Source: Verrucomicrobiota bacterium (GTDB taxonomy: Bacteria > Verrucomicrobiota > Verrucomicrobiia > Opitutales > UBA953). From it: a stretch of DNA of 35,285 nucleotides. Positions 24,447-33,416 of the stretch are shown one piece after another (position 1 is the first letter of the stretch; the number at the start of each line of letters is the position of its first letter). The stretch lies in contig JAURJZ010000012.1 in the NCBI GenBank assembly GCA_030831965.1, forward strand, positions 1 to 35,285, in the 5' to 3' direction. The translations under genes were made by a program, and so were the position numbers. The notes under the pieces were generated by a model that saw nothing but the letters and a program-made list of their open reading frames with translations, had not been told where the DNA came from and searched no databases.

Positions 24447-25412
24447 ATGCGACTCGTGGTCATCGGCGCCTCCGGACTCCTCGGTCGGGAGGTGGTGCGC
24501 GCGGCGGTGCGGCGGGGTCACGCGGTGCTCGCCCTCGGATGCACCCGCGCGCCCGCCGTTCCCCCGGGTGTGGAAACCGGCCGGCTCGCGGCCGGCGACC
24601 TCGCGGGCGCCGAGCGGATGGTGCTCGACCGCTTTCCCGACGCGGTGGTCAACGCGTCGGCCCTCTCGGATGTCGGCGCCTGCGAGCGCGACCCGGCGCT
24701 CGCCCGCCAGGCGAACACCGAGCTGCCGGGTCGGCTGGCCCAGCTGGCCCACCATGTCGGGGCCAGGTTCGTCCACCTCTCGACCGACATGGTCTTCGAC
24801 GGAACCCGGGGGCCCTACCGGAGCACCGACGCGCCCGCGCCGCTCAATGTCTACGCGCGGACAAAGCTCGGCGGCGAGGAGGCCGTGATGGCCGCGGGCC
24901 GCCACGGCGCCTGCGTCGTGCGCTCGACCCCCATCCTCGGCAACACGCCGGGCGGCGACCGCACGCCGCACGAGAGGCTCTTCCTGGACTGGAAGGCGGG
25001 CAAGGTGACGCGCCTCTTCGCCGAGGAGGTCCGCCAGCCCGTCTCCGCGCCCAACCTGGCCGACGTCTGCGTCGAGCTGGCCGAGCGCGGCAACCTTTCC
25101 GGCATCTTTCACTGGGGCGGCCGCGACGCGGTCACCCGCCTCGAGCTCGGCCAGCGCATCGCCCGAAGGTTCGGCCTCGACCCCGCCGGCTTGGTGGAAG
25201 GCGTCTCCCATGCCGACATTCCCGGCCTGCCCGCCCGCCCCCGCGACCTGAGCGTCGAGCTCCATCCCCTGTCGGGCAAGCTGCGGGCCCGCCCCCAGGG
25301 CCTGGACGAGATCCTGGACGGGCTCGAGGTGCCCCGCGGCTGCGAGGATTGGTGGCGCGCCCGCACCGGGGGCGACGTGGTGAGGCGACTCGAGCAGGGG
25401 CTTGATTTCTGA
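24447..25412 (+). CDS. NAD(P)-dependent sugar-nucleotide reductase, RmlD-like
   Basis: This extended short-chain dehydrogenase of 321 residues begins with a Rossmann motif, VIGASGLLGREV (5-16). It has VNASALSDVGACERDP, STDMVFDGTRGPY (STDYVFDG in RmlD) and the catalytic YARTK. The family makes dTDP-L-rhamnose or related sugar nucleotides for surface polysaccharides. No other rml genes are adjacent, so the exact substrate is open. The last 60 residues are less conserved. The gene is followed after two bases by the LipM-like gene, an unrelated function probably sharing the transcript. The ATG is set by the promoter layout and the Rossmann motif. Confidence 0.8.
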   Translation: MRLVVIGASGLLGREVVRAAVRRGHAVLALGCTRAPAVPPGVETGRLAAGDLAGAERMVLDRFPDAVVNASALSDVGACERDPALARQANTELPGRLAQLAHHVGARFVHLSTDMVFDGTRGPYRSTDAPAPLNVYARTKLGGEEAVMAAGRHGACVVRSTPILGNTPGGDRTPHERLFLDWKAGKVTRLFAEEVRQPVSAPNLADVCVELAERGNLSGIFHWGGRDAVTRLELGQRIARRFGLDPAGLVEGVSHADIPGLPARPRDLSVELHPLSGKLRARPQGLDEILDGLEVPRGCEDWWRARTGGDVVRRLEQGLDF

Positions 25413-25414
25413 CC

Positions 25415-26110
25415 ATGGACCTCCTTCCCCGCACCGAGGGCGCCGCGGCGGAGAACATGGCCCGCGACCTCCTCCTCCTGGAGGCCTACCCTCGGGCGGA
25501 GGTGCCTCGGCTTCGCCTTTACGGCTGGTCCGAGCCCGCGCACACCTTCGGCGTCTCCCAGCGCTGGGCGGAATGGCGTCCGCGGGTTCCGGCGACCTCG
25601 GCCCTGGTTCGCCGACCGACCGGAGGCGGCCTGGTCTCGCACCTCGACGACTGGACGTTCGCGCTCGCCCTCCCCGCGTCCCACCCCGCGTTCGGCCTGG
25701 AGGCCATCCGCAGCTACGCCCTGGTCCTCGGGGCGCTCGCCGAGGCGCTGCGGCTCCAGGGGAGGGATGTCCGGCAGGTGCCCATGCCCGCCGGGCCTCG
25801 CGCCTACCAGGCGCCGACCGTCTGCGGGCGGCGTCCGGAGCCGCACGACCTCGTGGCGGGTCCGGAGGGAGGCAAGGTCGCGGGCGCCGCGCAGAAGCGA
25901 ACCCGCGAGGGGCTCCTGCTTCAGGGTTACGTGGAGCGCGCGGCGGTGCCCGGCTGCGACTGGGCGCGACTGGAGCGCGATTTTCCCGCGGCCCTCGCCG
26001 ACGCGCTGGGCGCGGCCCCCAAGCCCGTCGGGATGCCGACGACCGACGCCGCGACGCTGGCCGCCGCGTGGTCGCGATTCGCCTCGGCCGCGTGGAACGA
26101 GCGGTCCTGA
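25415..26110 (+). CDS. Lipoate/octanoate transferase family protein, LipM-like
   Basis: The 231-residue protein belongs to the BPL/LplA/LipB fold. RRPTGGGLVSHLDDWTFAL (66-84) matches the RRxSGGGxVxH substrate loop, and K154 in GGKVAGAAQKR is the conserved lysine. A cysteine at 137 (APTVCGRRPEPHDL) lies where the LipM octanoyltransferase has its catalytic Cys, so transfer of octanoyl from acyl carrier protein is more likely than ATP-dependent lipoate ligation. No lipA or lipoyl-domain gene is close by. It is coupled to the RmlD-like gene and stops one base before the convergent mutS stop. Confidence 0.8.
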   Translation: MDLLPRTEGAAAENMARDLLLLEAYPRAEVPRLRLYGWSEPAHTFGVSQRWAEWRPRVPATSALVRRPTGGGLVSHLDDWTFALALPASHPAFGLEAIRSYALVLGALAEALRLQGRDVRQVPMPAGPRAYQAPTVCGRRPEPHDLVAGPEGGKVAGAAQKRTREGLLLQGYVERAAVPGCDWARLERDFPAALADALGAAPKPVGMPTTDAATLAAAWSRFASAAWNERS

Positions 26111-26111
26111 C

Positions 26112-28649
26112 TCAGCCGAACAGCTCGCCCTGGCTCGTCGACTCCCCGGACGGCGGCCGGCCCTGCCTCGCGTCGCGGGGCGCCGACGGCCTCGCCTTGG
26201 CGGGGGCTGGCTCGGGCATCGCGGCGGCCGCCGGCAGCCCGCCGCCCCGCTCCATCGAGCCGAGGATCTCCCGGGCGCGCGCGACCACCTCCGGGGGCAT
26301 GCCGGCCAGGCGCGCGACCTGGATGCCATAGGAGCGGTCGGCCGAGCCGGGCACGACCCGGCGGACGAAGACGATCTCGTCCTTCCACTCGCGGACGGCG
26401 ACCGTCCAGTTGCGCAGGCGAGGCAGGGTGTCGGCGAGACGGGTCAGCTCGTGGTAATGGGTGGCGAAGAGGGTGCGGGGGCCGGCGCCGCCCTTGCCGT
26501 GGAGATGCTCGGCCACGGCCCAGGCGATCGAGATGCCGTCGTAGGTGCTGGTGCCCCGGCCGATCTCGTCGAGCACGATGAGCGAGCGCGCGGTCGCGTT
26601 GTTCAGGATGTTGGCCGTCTCGCTCATCTCGACCATGAAGGTCGAGTGGCCGCGGGCGAGCTCGTCGCTCGCCCCGACGCGGCAGAAGATGCGGTCGATC
26701 CGACCGACGCGCGCGCCGCGGGCCGGCACGAAGCAGCCGAGGTGGGCGAGCAGGGCGATGAGGGCCACCTGGCGGATGTAGGTCGACTTGCCGGCCATGT
26801 TCGGACCGGTGATGAGCGCGACCTGCTCGCCCGACCCGGAAAGGCGGGTGTCGTTCGGGACGAAGGATCCCGCGCCGGGGCGGTCGCGGAGCATGCGCTC
26901 GACCACCGGGTGCCGACCCTCCTCGATTTCCAGGACATCGGAGTCGTCGACCGTCGGCTGGCACCAGTCGGAATCGCGGGCGAGGTCGGCCCAGCCGCGG
27001 AGGACGTCGGCCTCCGCCAGGGCGGCGGCGGTCTCGCGCAGCGAGTCGGCCCGGGCGAGCACCTCGGCGACCAGGGACTGGAAGAGCTCCGCCTCGCGCG
27101 CGAGCGACTGCTCGTCGGCGCGGAGGACCTCCCGCTCCTTCGCCCGCAGCGCCTCGGTGGTGAACCGCTCGGCGCTCACCATCGTCTGCTTGCGGATGTA
27201 GTCGGCGGGGACGAGCGACAGGTTGGCCTTGGTGACCTCGATGGCGTAGCCGAAGGCCCCGTTGTAGCGGACCTTGAGCGACTTGATCCCCGTCCGCTCC
27301 TGCTCGCCCCTCTCGAAATCGGCGATCCAGGCCTTGCTGTCCGACGCCAGCGACCGCAGCCGGTCGAGCTCGGCGTCGTGTCCCGGGCGGAGCGCCCCGC
27401 CGTCCGCGAGGTCGGCCGGAAGCTCCTCCGCCAGCGCCCCGGCGAGGCGTCCGGCCAGGGCGGGCTCGGGCGAGACGCGCCCCGCGATCGCCGCCCAGGC
27501 CCCCCCGGGGACGGCGCCGAGCTCCTCCCTCAGCGCGGGCAGGGTCGCGAGCGTGTCGCGGATGCCGCCGAGCTCGCGGGGATTCCGGAGGCGGTTCTGG
27601 AGGCGGCCGAGGATCCTGGGGATGTCGCGCACCCGCGCCAGGGACTCGGCGAGGCGCGCCGCGGAGCCGGGATGGCGGACGAGCGCGGCCACGGCGGCGG
27701 AGCGGGCGGCGACCACGGCGAGGTCGGTCGATGGCTCGGCGAGCCAGCGGGCGAGGAGCCGGGCGCCCGCGGGCGTGACGCTGCGGTCGATGGCCTCGAG
27801 GAGGGAGCCCTCGCGTCGGCCCGAGGTGGTGGCGAAGAGCTCGAGGTTGCGGGCCGAGGCGGGGTCGAGCAGCACGGCCTCGCCGAGCCGGTGCTCGGCG
27901 ATGCGCGACAGGTTGCGCGGCCGGTCGCAGAGCGAGTCGGTGACGTAGGCGACCGCGGCGCCGGCGGGTCCGAGCGCCGGATGGTCGTCGGCGAGTCCGA
28001 AGCCCGCCAGCCCGTGCACGCCGAGGGTCTCGGCGACAAGGCGGGCTCCGGTCGCGGGGTCGAAGTTCCATCCCGGGGTCCGGGAAAGCCGCGAGGCGCC
28101 GAGGAGCGGGCCGAGCTCGGCGGGCGCCTCGTGGTCCTCGGCGAGGAGGACCTCGGCGGGGGCGAGCGCGTGCAGGGTGGGCAGGAGCGCCTCCAGGTCG
28201 GGAGCGCTGGCCACGCGGAAGTCGGACGTGGAGACGTCGAGCCAGGCGGCGTGCCAGCCGGAGCGGTCGCGGGAGAGGGCGAGGAGGTAGTTGCCCCGCC
28301 GGGAGTCGAGCTGACCGTCCTCGAGCGCCGTGCCCGGAGTCAGGATCCGGGTGAGCTCACGCCGCACGAGCTTGCCCGGGACGGCGGCCTCGGCCTGGTC
28401 GGCCAGCGCCACCTTGTGTCCGGCGGCGAGGAGCTTCTGCACGTGGCCGGGCGCGGCGTGGTGGGGGATGCCCGCCATGGGCAGCTCGCCGCGCCGCGTC
28501 AGGGTGATGCCGAGGACGCGCGAGGCGACCTCGGCGTCGCGACCGAACATCTCGTAGAAGTCGCCGAGCCGGAACAGCAGGAGCGCGTCGGCGGGGATGC
28601 GGTCGCGGAACTCGCGATACTGACGCTGCATGGGGGTGTCGCTCGCCAT
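26112..28649 (-). CDS. mutS: DNA mismatch repair protein MutS
   Basis: This mismatch-recognition ATPase of 845 residues starts MASDTPMQRQYREFRDRI. The mismatch-binding FYE motif is in RLGDFYEMFGRDAEVASRVLG. The C-terminal ATPase has Walker A GPNMAGKSTYIRQ, DEIGRGTSTYDG and the downstream FATHYHELTRLA. A Pro/Ala-rich linker leads to a C-terminal QGELF, a match to the beta-clamp binding motif. The start is the ATG at 28649, 8 bases after a candidate -10 box; the frame stays open further upstream only as a shadow. No mutL is in the window. It diverges from the ABC ATPase genes. Confidence 0.96.
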   Translation of the reverse strand: MASDTPMQRQYREFRDRIPADALLLFRLGDFYEMFGRDAEVASRVLGITLTRRGELPMAGIPHHAAPGHVQKLLAAGHKVALADQAEAAVPGKLVRRELTRILTPGTALEDGQLDSRRGNYLLALSRDRSGWHAAWLDVSTSDFRVASAPDLEALLPTLHALAPAEVLLAEDHEAPAELGPLLGASRLSRTPGWNFDPATGARLVAETLGVHGLAGFGLADDHPALGPAGAAVAYVTDSLCDRPRNLSRIAEHRLGEAVLLDPASARNLELFATTSGRREGSLLEAIDRSVTPAGARLLARWLAEPSTDLAVVAARSAAVAALVRHPGSAARLAESLARVRDIPRILGRLQNRLRNPRELGGIRDTLATLPALREELGAVPGGAWAAIAGRVSPEPALAGRLAGALAEELPADLADGGALRPGHDAELDRLRSLASDSKAWIADFERGEQERTGIKSLKVRYNGAFGYAIEVTKANLSLVPADYIRKQTMVSAERFTTEALRAKEREVLRADEQSLAREAELFQSLVAEVLARADSLRETAAALAEADVLRGWADLARDSDWCQPTVDDSDVLEIEEGRHPVVERMLRDRPGAGSFVPNDTRLSGSGEQVALITGPNMAGKSTYIRQVALIALLAHLGCFVPARGARVGRIDRIFCRVGASDELARGHSTFMVEMSETANILNNATARSLIVLDEIGRGTSTYDGISIAWAVAEHLHGKGGAGPRTLFATHYHELTRLADTLPRLRNWTVAVREWKDEIVFVRRVVPGSADRSYGIQVARLAGMPPEVVARAREILGSMERGGGLPAAAAMPEPAPAKARPSAPRDARQGRPPSGESTSQGELFG

Positions 28650-28657
28650 CGACGCCG

Positions 28658-28685
28658 ATGGAAGGGTTCCGCGACGGGCACGCAA
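28658..28685 (-). promoter_or_regulatory. Candidate promoter of mutS
   Basis: On the minus strand TTGCGT (28685-28680) and TTCCAT (28663-28658) are 16 bases apart. The ATG at 28649 begins after 8 bases. Confidence 0.5.
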
Positions 28686-28707
28686 CGGCGAACCCGCCGA
28701 CATCTCC

Positions 28708-28735
28708 TTGCCAACCCCCGCCTCCCCCCTAGGTT
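28708..28735 (+). promoter_or_regulatory. Candidate promoter of the ABC-exosortase-glgA operon
   Basis: TTGCCA (28708-28713) and TAGGTT (28730-28735) are 16 bases apart. The ATG at 28744 begins after 8 bases. A GTG at 28738 also lies in frame but is too close to the -10 box to be transcribed. Confidence 0.6.
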
Positions 28736-28743
28736 CCGTGGCG

Positions 28744-29604
28744 ATGGCGGCCTCCCCCCTGCTCCGCGTGCGCGACCTCTCCGTTCGCTTCCTTTCCGGC
28801 GGCGAGGAAACGGTGGCCTCGAGCGGCGTCGCCTTCGACCTGGCGGCGGGCGAGATCCTCGCCGTGGTCGGCGAGTCCGGCTCGGGCAAGTCCGTCTCCT
28901 CCCTCGCCCTGACCCGGTTGCTCCCGCCCGAGCCCGCCTGCCGCGTCTCGGGCTCGGCCGTCCTCGAGGGTCGCGAGCTCATCGGCCTGCCGGACCGGGA
29001 GCTCACCCAGGTCCGCGGGGGACGCATCGCCTACATCTTCCAGGAGCCGGGCACCTCCATGAACCCCGTCTACACCGTGGGGTTCCAGATCGCCGAGGCC
29101 ATCCGGACCCACCGCGCGCCGATGGCCAAGGCGGCGGTTCGCGCCGAGGTGGAGGCCTCGCTGGACGCCGTGGGCATCCGCGAGCCGGGGCGCGTGGCCG
29201 ACTCCTACCCCCATGAGCTCTCGGGCGGCATGCTGCAGCGGGCGATGATCGCGATGGCCCTCGCCTGCCAGCCCCGGCTGCTGGTCGCCGACGAGCCCAC
29301 CACCGCGCTGGACGTCACCATCCAGAAGCAGATCATGGAGCTGCTCGCGCGCATCCGGCGCGAGCGCGGCATGGCCATCCTTCTCATCACCCACAACTTC
29401 GGCATCGTCGCCAACCTCGCGGACAACGTGCTGGTCATGCACCGCGGCCAGGTGGTCGAGCAGGGTCCGGTCGCCCGGGTCATGGCCGAACCCCGCCACC
29501 CCTACACCCGCGGGCTGATCGGCTGCATCCCGCGCCTCGGCCAGCGCCGGCGCCGCCTGCCCACCCTCGAGGACAGCCTGCGCGAGTCCTCCCCCTCCGC
29601 ATGA
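28744..29604 (+). CDS. Oligopeptide/dipeptide ABC transporter ATPase, DppD/OppD-like
   Basis: This ABC ATPase of 286 residues has Walker A GESGSGKS, the Q-loop [10 protein letters not shown], signature LSGGMLQR and Walker [13 protein letters not shown], with the switch His in ITHNFG. The segment [20 protein letters not shown] near the C-terminus is the usual oligopeptide-binding tail of OppD/DppD. It energises import of peptides or similar nickel/sugar-peptide cargo at the inner membrane, paired with OppF. No permease or substrate-binding protein lies in the window, so it must work with components encoded elsewhere. The stop overlaps the oppF-like start (ATGA). Confidence 0.9.
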   Translation: MAASPLLRVRDLSVRFLSGGEETVASSGVAFDLAAGEILAVVGESGSGKSVSSLALTRLLPPEPACRVSGSAVLEGRELIGLPDRELTQVRGGRIAYIFQEPGTSMNPVYTVGFQIAEAIRTHRAPMAKAAVRAEVEASLDAVGIREPGRVADSYPHELSGGMLQRAMIAMALACQPRLLVADEPTTALDVTIQKQIMELLARIRRERGMAILLITHNFGIVANLADNVLVMHRGQVVEQGPVARVMAEPRHPYTRGLIGCIPRLGQRRRRLPTLEDSLRESSPSA

Positions 29605-30395
29605 GCGACCAACCCCTGCTCGAGGTTCGCGACCTCCGCGTCCAGTATCCCCGGCCGGGCGCCGGCTGGTTCCGCAAGCTCGAGCCGGTTCGGGCGGTCG
29701 ACGGCATCAGCTTCTCCATCCCCCGCGGAAAGACGGTCGGCCTGGTCGGCGAGTCCGGCTCGGGCAAGACGACCACCGGGCGCGCCATCGTCAAGCTCGC
29801 CCCCGTCACCTCGGGGCGCATCCTCTGGGAGGGGCTCGACATCGCCCCGCTGGGCAACCGCGAGTTCCTGCCCTGGAGGAAGAAGGTCCAGATGGTCTTC
29901 CAGGACCCCTACGGCTCCCTCAACCCCCGGGCCGACATCCTCGCCATCCTCTCGGAGCCGCTGGAGATCCACTTCCCGGCGATGGGTCGGGCCGACCGCG
30001 AGGCCCGCTGCGCCGAGCTCCTGCGCAAGGTCGGGCTGAGCCCCGACCAGATGCGGCGCCACCCGCACGAGTTCTCCGGCGGCCAGCGCCAGCGAATCGG
30101 CATCGCCCGCGCCCTCGCCGTCCAGCCCGAGCTCATCGTCTGCGACGAGCCCGTCTCGGCGCTCGACGTCTCGGTGCAGGCCTCGGTGGTCAACCTGCTC
30201 CAGGACCTCCAGGAGGAGCTTGGCGTCGCCTACCTCTTCATCGCCCACGACCTGGCGGTGGTGGAGCACATCAGCCACCACATCCTTGTCATGGAGCGCG
30301 GCGTGGTGGTCGAGCAAGGCTCGCCTGAGCGGATCCTCGGATCCCCCCTGCACCCCTACACCCGCACGCTCCTCGAGGCGGTGCCGAGGTTCTGA
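29601..30395 (+). CDS. Oligopeptide/dipeptide ABC transporter ATPase, OppF/DppF-like
   Basis: This second ABC ATPase of 264 residues is translationally coupled to the first. Walker A is GESGSGKTT, the Q-loop FQDPYGSLNPR, the signature FSGGQRQR, Walker B LIVCDEPVSALD and the switch IAHDLAVV. The insertion W-F-R-K-L-E-P-V-R-A-V-D-G-I in the N-terminal part is typical of OppF. It ends with HPYTRTLLEAVPRF. It forms the heterodimeric motor with the preceding gene. Two bases separate it from the exosortase gene. Confidence 0.9.
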   Translation: MSDQPLLEVRDLRVQYPRPGAGWFRKLEPVRAVDGISFSIPRGKTVGLVGESGSGKTTTGRAIVKLAPVTSGRILWEGLDIAPLGNREFLPWRKKVQMVFQDPYGSLNPRADILAILSEPLEIHFPAMGRADREARCAELLRKVGLSPDQMRRHPHEFSGGQRQRIGIARALAVQPELIVCDEPVSALDVSVQASVVNLLQDLQEELGVAYLFIAHDLAVVEHISHHILVMERGVVVEQGSPERILGSPLHPYTRTLLEAVPRF

Positions 30396-30397
30396 CC

Positions 30398-31414
30398 ATG
30401 GAGGAGGGAACCCCGGGCCAGGCCAAGGCGAGCGCGCTCCCCGCGGAGGTCCTCGGCCTCTGCGGGCTTGCGCTCGCGATGATGGCCTTCGCGACGTGGG
30501 ACCAATGGGCCATCTGGAGCACCAAGGAGGACTACACGTTCGGCTACCTCGTCCCCGCCTTCTCCCTCTATGTCCTCTGGGACCGCTGGCCCCAGCTCGA
30601 GCCGCTGCTGTCGGCCCGGGCGCCCTCCGGCCCCGACGCGCCCGCCTGGCTCAGGCGGCTTGCGCTCGCCCTCACGCTGCTCTGCCTTGCGACCTTCGCG
30701 CTCGGCGCGGCCGGCCGCGCCGTCTTCGGCACCGGCGTCGTCGCCACGATGGCGGTGGCATTCGGTCTGATGGGCTCGATCCTTGGCTTCGGCTTCCTGG
30801 CCGTGGCCGCGCCCGGCGGGGCCGCCCCCTCGGGAACCGCCCGATGGAGGGCCCTGGGGCTGCTGCTCTTTCCCGCGGCCATCTGGATCGTCTCCGGCCC
30901 GTTCCTCTACCTGGTGGACAACCAGGTCAAGGGGCCCCTGCTGGCGTTCGTCACCGAGTTTGTCGCCGGCGTCCTACGGGTCTCGGGCCACGAGATCCTG
31001 GTCCGCGGCAACATCATCGTGTTCGCGAACGGGCAGCAGGTGGGCATCGCCGACGCCTGCTCGGGCATCCGGTCGCTCTCCGCCTGCGTCTTCGTCGGCG
31101 CCTTCCTCGGCTCGCTGTGGGTCGAGGGCGGCTTCCCCGGGGCCCTGCTCCGGCGCGCCCTCCTCATCGCCCTCGCCGGCCTGGCGGCGATCGCGCTGAA
31201 CATCGGCCGCAACACCTACCTCTCGCTCCACGCCGGCGAGCACGGCGCGGCGGCCATCGACCGCGACTTCGCCGGCCTCGAGCCCGGCGCCGAGGGTTTC
31301 TCCGCCCTCGGCACGGTCCACGACCTGGCCGGCAATGTCGCCATGGCCGGCGCCTTCCTCATCCTGCTGGCCTTCGTGCCGCTGGTCAACCGGCTGGGCA
31401 AGCTGCGAGCCTGA
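30398..31414 (+). CDS. Exosortase/archaeosortase family transpeptidase
   Basis: This integral membrane protein of 338 residues has about eight hydrophobic segments. It carries the exosortase catalytic residues: C221 in GIADACSGIRSLSA, R271 in LNIGRNTYLS and H309 in GTVHDLAG. Exosortases cut and process proteins with C-terminal PEP-CTERM-type sorting tails and are usually linked to exopolysaccharide. I see no PEP-CTERM substrate and no EpsI-type fusion domain here. The N-terminal EDYTFGYLVPAFSLYVLW is a common exosortase feature. It lies between the peptide ABC ATPases and glgA, and shares one base with glgA (TGATG). Confidence 0.9.
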   Translation: MEEGTPGQAKASALPAEVLGLCGLALAMMAFATWDQWAIWSTKEDYTFGYLVPAFSLYVLWDRWPQLEPLLSARAPSGPDAPAWLRRLALALTLLCLATFALGAAGRAVFGTGVVATMAVAFGLMGSILGFGFLAVAAPGGAAPSGTARWRALGLLLFPAAIWIVSGPFLYLVDNQVKGPLLAFVTEFVAGVLRVSGHEILVRGNIIVFANGQQVGIADACSGIRSLSACVFVGAFLGSLWVEGGFPGALLRRALLIALAGLAAIALNIGRNTYLSLHAGEHGAAAIDRDFAGLEPGAEGFSALGTVHDLAGNVAMAGAFLILLAFVPLVNRLGKLRA

Positions 31415-32943
31415 TGCGCGTCCTCCACCTGACGCCCGAGCTGGCCCCGTGGTCGAAGTCCGGAGGGTTGGGCGATGCCGCCGCCGCCCTGGCCAAGGCC
31501 CTCGCCCTCGGCGGTCACGATGTCCGGGTCGTCACGCCCCTGCACGGATCCATTCCCGGTCGCGAGGCCCTGCCCTGCCACCGCGAGCGGCTCGACGTCG
31601 GGGTGCGCCCCGCCGATGCCTGCCGGGTCCGCCGCGCCGCCGGCTCCCATGGGTTCGCGGCGCTCTTCATCGAGCACGACGCGTTCTTCGGCGGACGCGA
31701 GATTTACGGCGACCCGGGATCGGCCGGGCGTCGCGCCGCGTTCCTCGCGCGCGCGGGCCTGGATCTCTGCCTGGCCGACGGCTGGATTCCCGACGTGGTC
31801 CATTGCCACGACTGGACGGTCGCCCTGGCTCCGGTCCTGCTCAACACCGTCCTGCGGGAATCGCCGATCGGCGCGGCGGCCAGCGTGCTGACCATCCACA
31901 ATCTCCAGCACCAGGGACTCCATGGGAAGGATATCGCGGCTTATCTGGGTCTTCCCGAATGGGTCGTCACCCCCGACAACCTGGAATGCCTCGGCGGCAT
32001 CAACTTCCTCAAGGGCGGCCTCTACCACGCCACCCGCCTGACCACGGTCAGCCCCACCTACGCCCGGGAAATCGCCGGTCCCGCCCATGGGTTCGGCCTG
32101 GACCCGGTCATCCGTCACCGACAGGCGGACCTGGAGGGCATCCTCAACGGGGTCGATGCCGACGACTGGAATCCCGCCCGCGACGCCCATCTCGCCGCCC
32201 GCTACTCGGCATCCGACCTCTCGGGCAAGGCGTCCTGCAAGGCCGCGCTGCAAGGGGAGCTGGGTCTCGAGCGGGATCCCGGCATCCCGCTCATCGGCGT
32301 GGTGGCCCGCCTTTGGGAGCAGAAAGGTCTCGACCTGGCCCTGGAGCCGCTCCGAACCCGCATTCGGGCCGGCCAACTGCAGCTGGCCCTGCTCGGGAGC
32401 GGCGACTCCGCGCTCGAGCAGGCCTATCTCGCGCTCGCCTCAGCCCATCCCGGCGGCGCCGCGGTGCGGATCGGCTACGACAACCGTCTGGCGCACCGGA
32501 TCGAGGCCGGGGCCGACTTCTTCCTCATGCCCAGCCGTTTCGAGCCCTGCGGGCTCAACCAGCTCTACTCCATGGCCTACGGCACCCTGCCCATTGTCCG
32601 CCGCACCGGCGGCCTGGCCGACACGGTCGATCCCTGGACGCCGGGGGCGCCCGACGCCACCGGCATCGTCTTCGAGCACGCCGACAGCGCCGCCATCGCC
32701 TGGGCGCTCGGCCAGGCCCTTGAGCTGCGCCATCGCCATCCCCGCGAGCTCGAGGCCATGCGAGCTCGCGCGATGCGCCGGGAATTCCCCTGGTCGCGGG
32801 CCGCCGATCGCTACGCCCTCTGCTACGCCGAGGCTGTGCGCCAGCGCCGAGGGGCTTTCGCCCCTGACAAGACGGACGCCCCGACCCCCGGCTCGCCGAC
32901 CAATACTCGCAAGGCCCCCGCCAAGGCCGCTCGGAAGGCTTGA
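31414..32943 (+). CDS. glgA: Glycogen synthase GlgA
   Basis: This GT5 glucosyltransferase adds glucose from ADP-glucose to alpha-1,4-glucan in the cytoplasm. The 509 residues start MRVLHLTPELAPWSKSGGLGD with the sugar-nucleotide lysine K15 (KxGGL). HCHDWTVALAPVLL, TIHNLQHQG, ILNGVDADDWNP, the GT-B hinge VVARLWEQKGLDL and the acidic motif PSRFEPCGLNQLYSMAYG follow. After residue about 480 the end is a low-complexity Lys/Ala/Pro tail (KAPAKAARKA) resembling histone H1-like tails. The start overlaps the exosortase stop. No other glg genes are in the window. Confidence 0.95.
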   Translation: MRVLHLTPELAPWSKSGGLGDAAAALAKALALGGHDVRVVTPLHGSIPGREALPCHRERLDVGVRPADACRVRRAAGSHGFAALFIEHDAFFGGREIYGDPGSAGRRAAFLARAGLDLCLADGWIPDVVHCHDWTVALAPVLLNTVLRESPIGAAASVLTIHNLQHQGLHGKDIAAYLGLPEWVVTPDNLECLGGINFLKGGLYHATRLTTVSPTYAREIAGPAHGFGLDPVIRHRQADLEGILNGVDADDWNPARDAHLAARYSASDLSGKASCKAALQGELGLERDPGIPLIGVVARLWEQKGLDLALEPLRTRIRAGQLQLALLGSGDSALEQAYLALASAHPGGAAVRIGYDNRLAHRIEAGADFFLMPSRFEPCGLNQLYSMAYGTLPIVRRTGGLADTVDPWTPGAPDATGIVFEHADSAAIAWALGQALELRHRHPRELEAMRARAMRREFPWSRAADRYALCYAEAVRQRRGAFAPDKTDAPTPGSPTNTRKAPAKAARKA

Positions 32944-32990
32944 TTCGGCGGCGAAGACCGTTTTTGAAACCCGCATCCGAGCATCCGACC

Positions 32991-33416
32991 ATGGCCTCTG
33001 ACTCCGATCGCTTCCTCCTGCCCCGCCCCTCCCCGCAACCCAGTCCGCTGCAGGACCTCGCCTACAAGGTCACCGGCTGCGCCATCACCGTTCTCAACGC
33101 CATCGGGCCCGGGCTCGACCTGTCCGTCTATCGCAAGGCGATGCTGATCGAGCTCAAGAAGCAGGGTCTGAAGGTCGAGGCCGGGCGCGAGCTTGAGTTC
33201 GCCTATGAGGGCAAGGTGGTCGGCAAGGCCGAGGTCGGGCCTGTGGTCGAGGGCCAGATTCTGGTCGACCTCCGGTCCCACGAGCGCTTCCTGGACACCG
33301 ATTTCTCCGAGAACATCGCCTACCTCAAGTCCAGCAAGCTGGCCATGGCCCTGATGCTCAACTTCCGCTTCGGCAAGCTGCAGTGGAAGAAAATCGCCTT
33401 CGACCCCGCCCGCTGA
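32991..33416 (+). CDS. GxxExxY family protein with altered nuclease-like residues
   Basis: The 141-residue protein follows the GxxExxY family pattern, which belongs to the PD-(D/E)XK nuclease-like group. It has VLNAIGPGLDLSVYRKAMLIELKK, then the core EGKVVGKAEVGPVVEG..ILVDLR and the closing MLNFRFGKLQWKKIAF. The naming Glu is replaced by Leu (residue 44). The canonical Asp of raDLxVE is Gly83, and the ELK pair reads D93-L-R95. All three likely metal or catalytic positions are altered, so it may be inactive as a nuclease. The N-terminus is Ser/Pro-rich. It lies 47 bases after glgA. A weak TTGATT-N17-TTTGAA promoter is possible at 32940-32968. Confidence 0.7.
   Translation: MASDSDRFLLPRPSPQPSPLQDLAYKVTGCAITVLNAIGPGLDLSVYRKAMLIELKKQGLKVEAGRELEFAYEGKVVGKAEVGPVVEGQILVDLRSHERFLDTDFSENIAYLKSSKLAMALMLNFRFGKLQWKKIAFDPAR

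Noticed and set aside
25767-29216. A 1149-codon plus-strand open frame
   Set aside because: It runs antisense to mutS and only joins the real frame of nothing; the composition is that of a GC-rich shadow.
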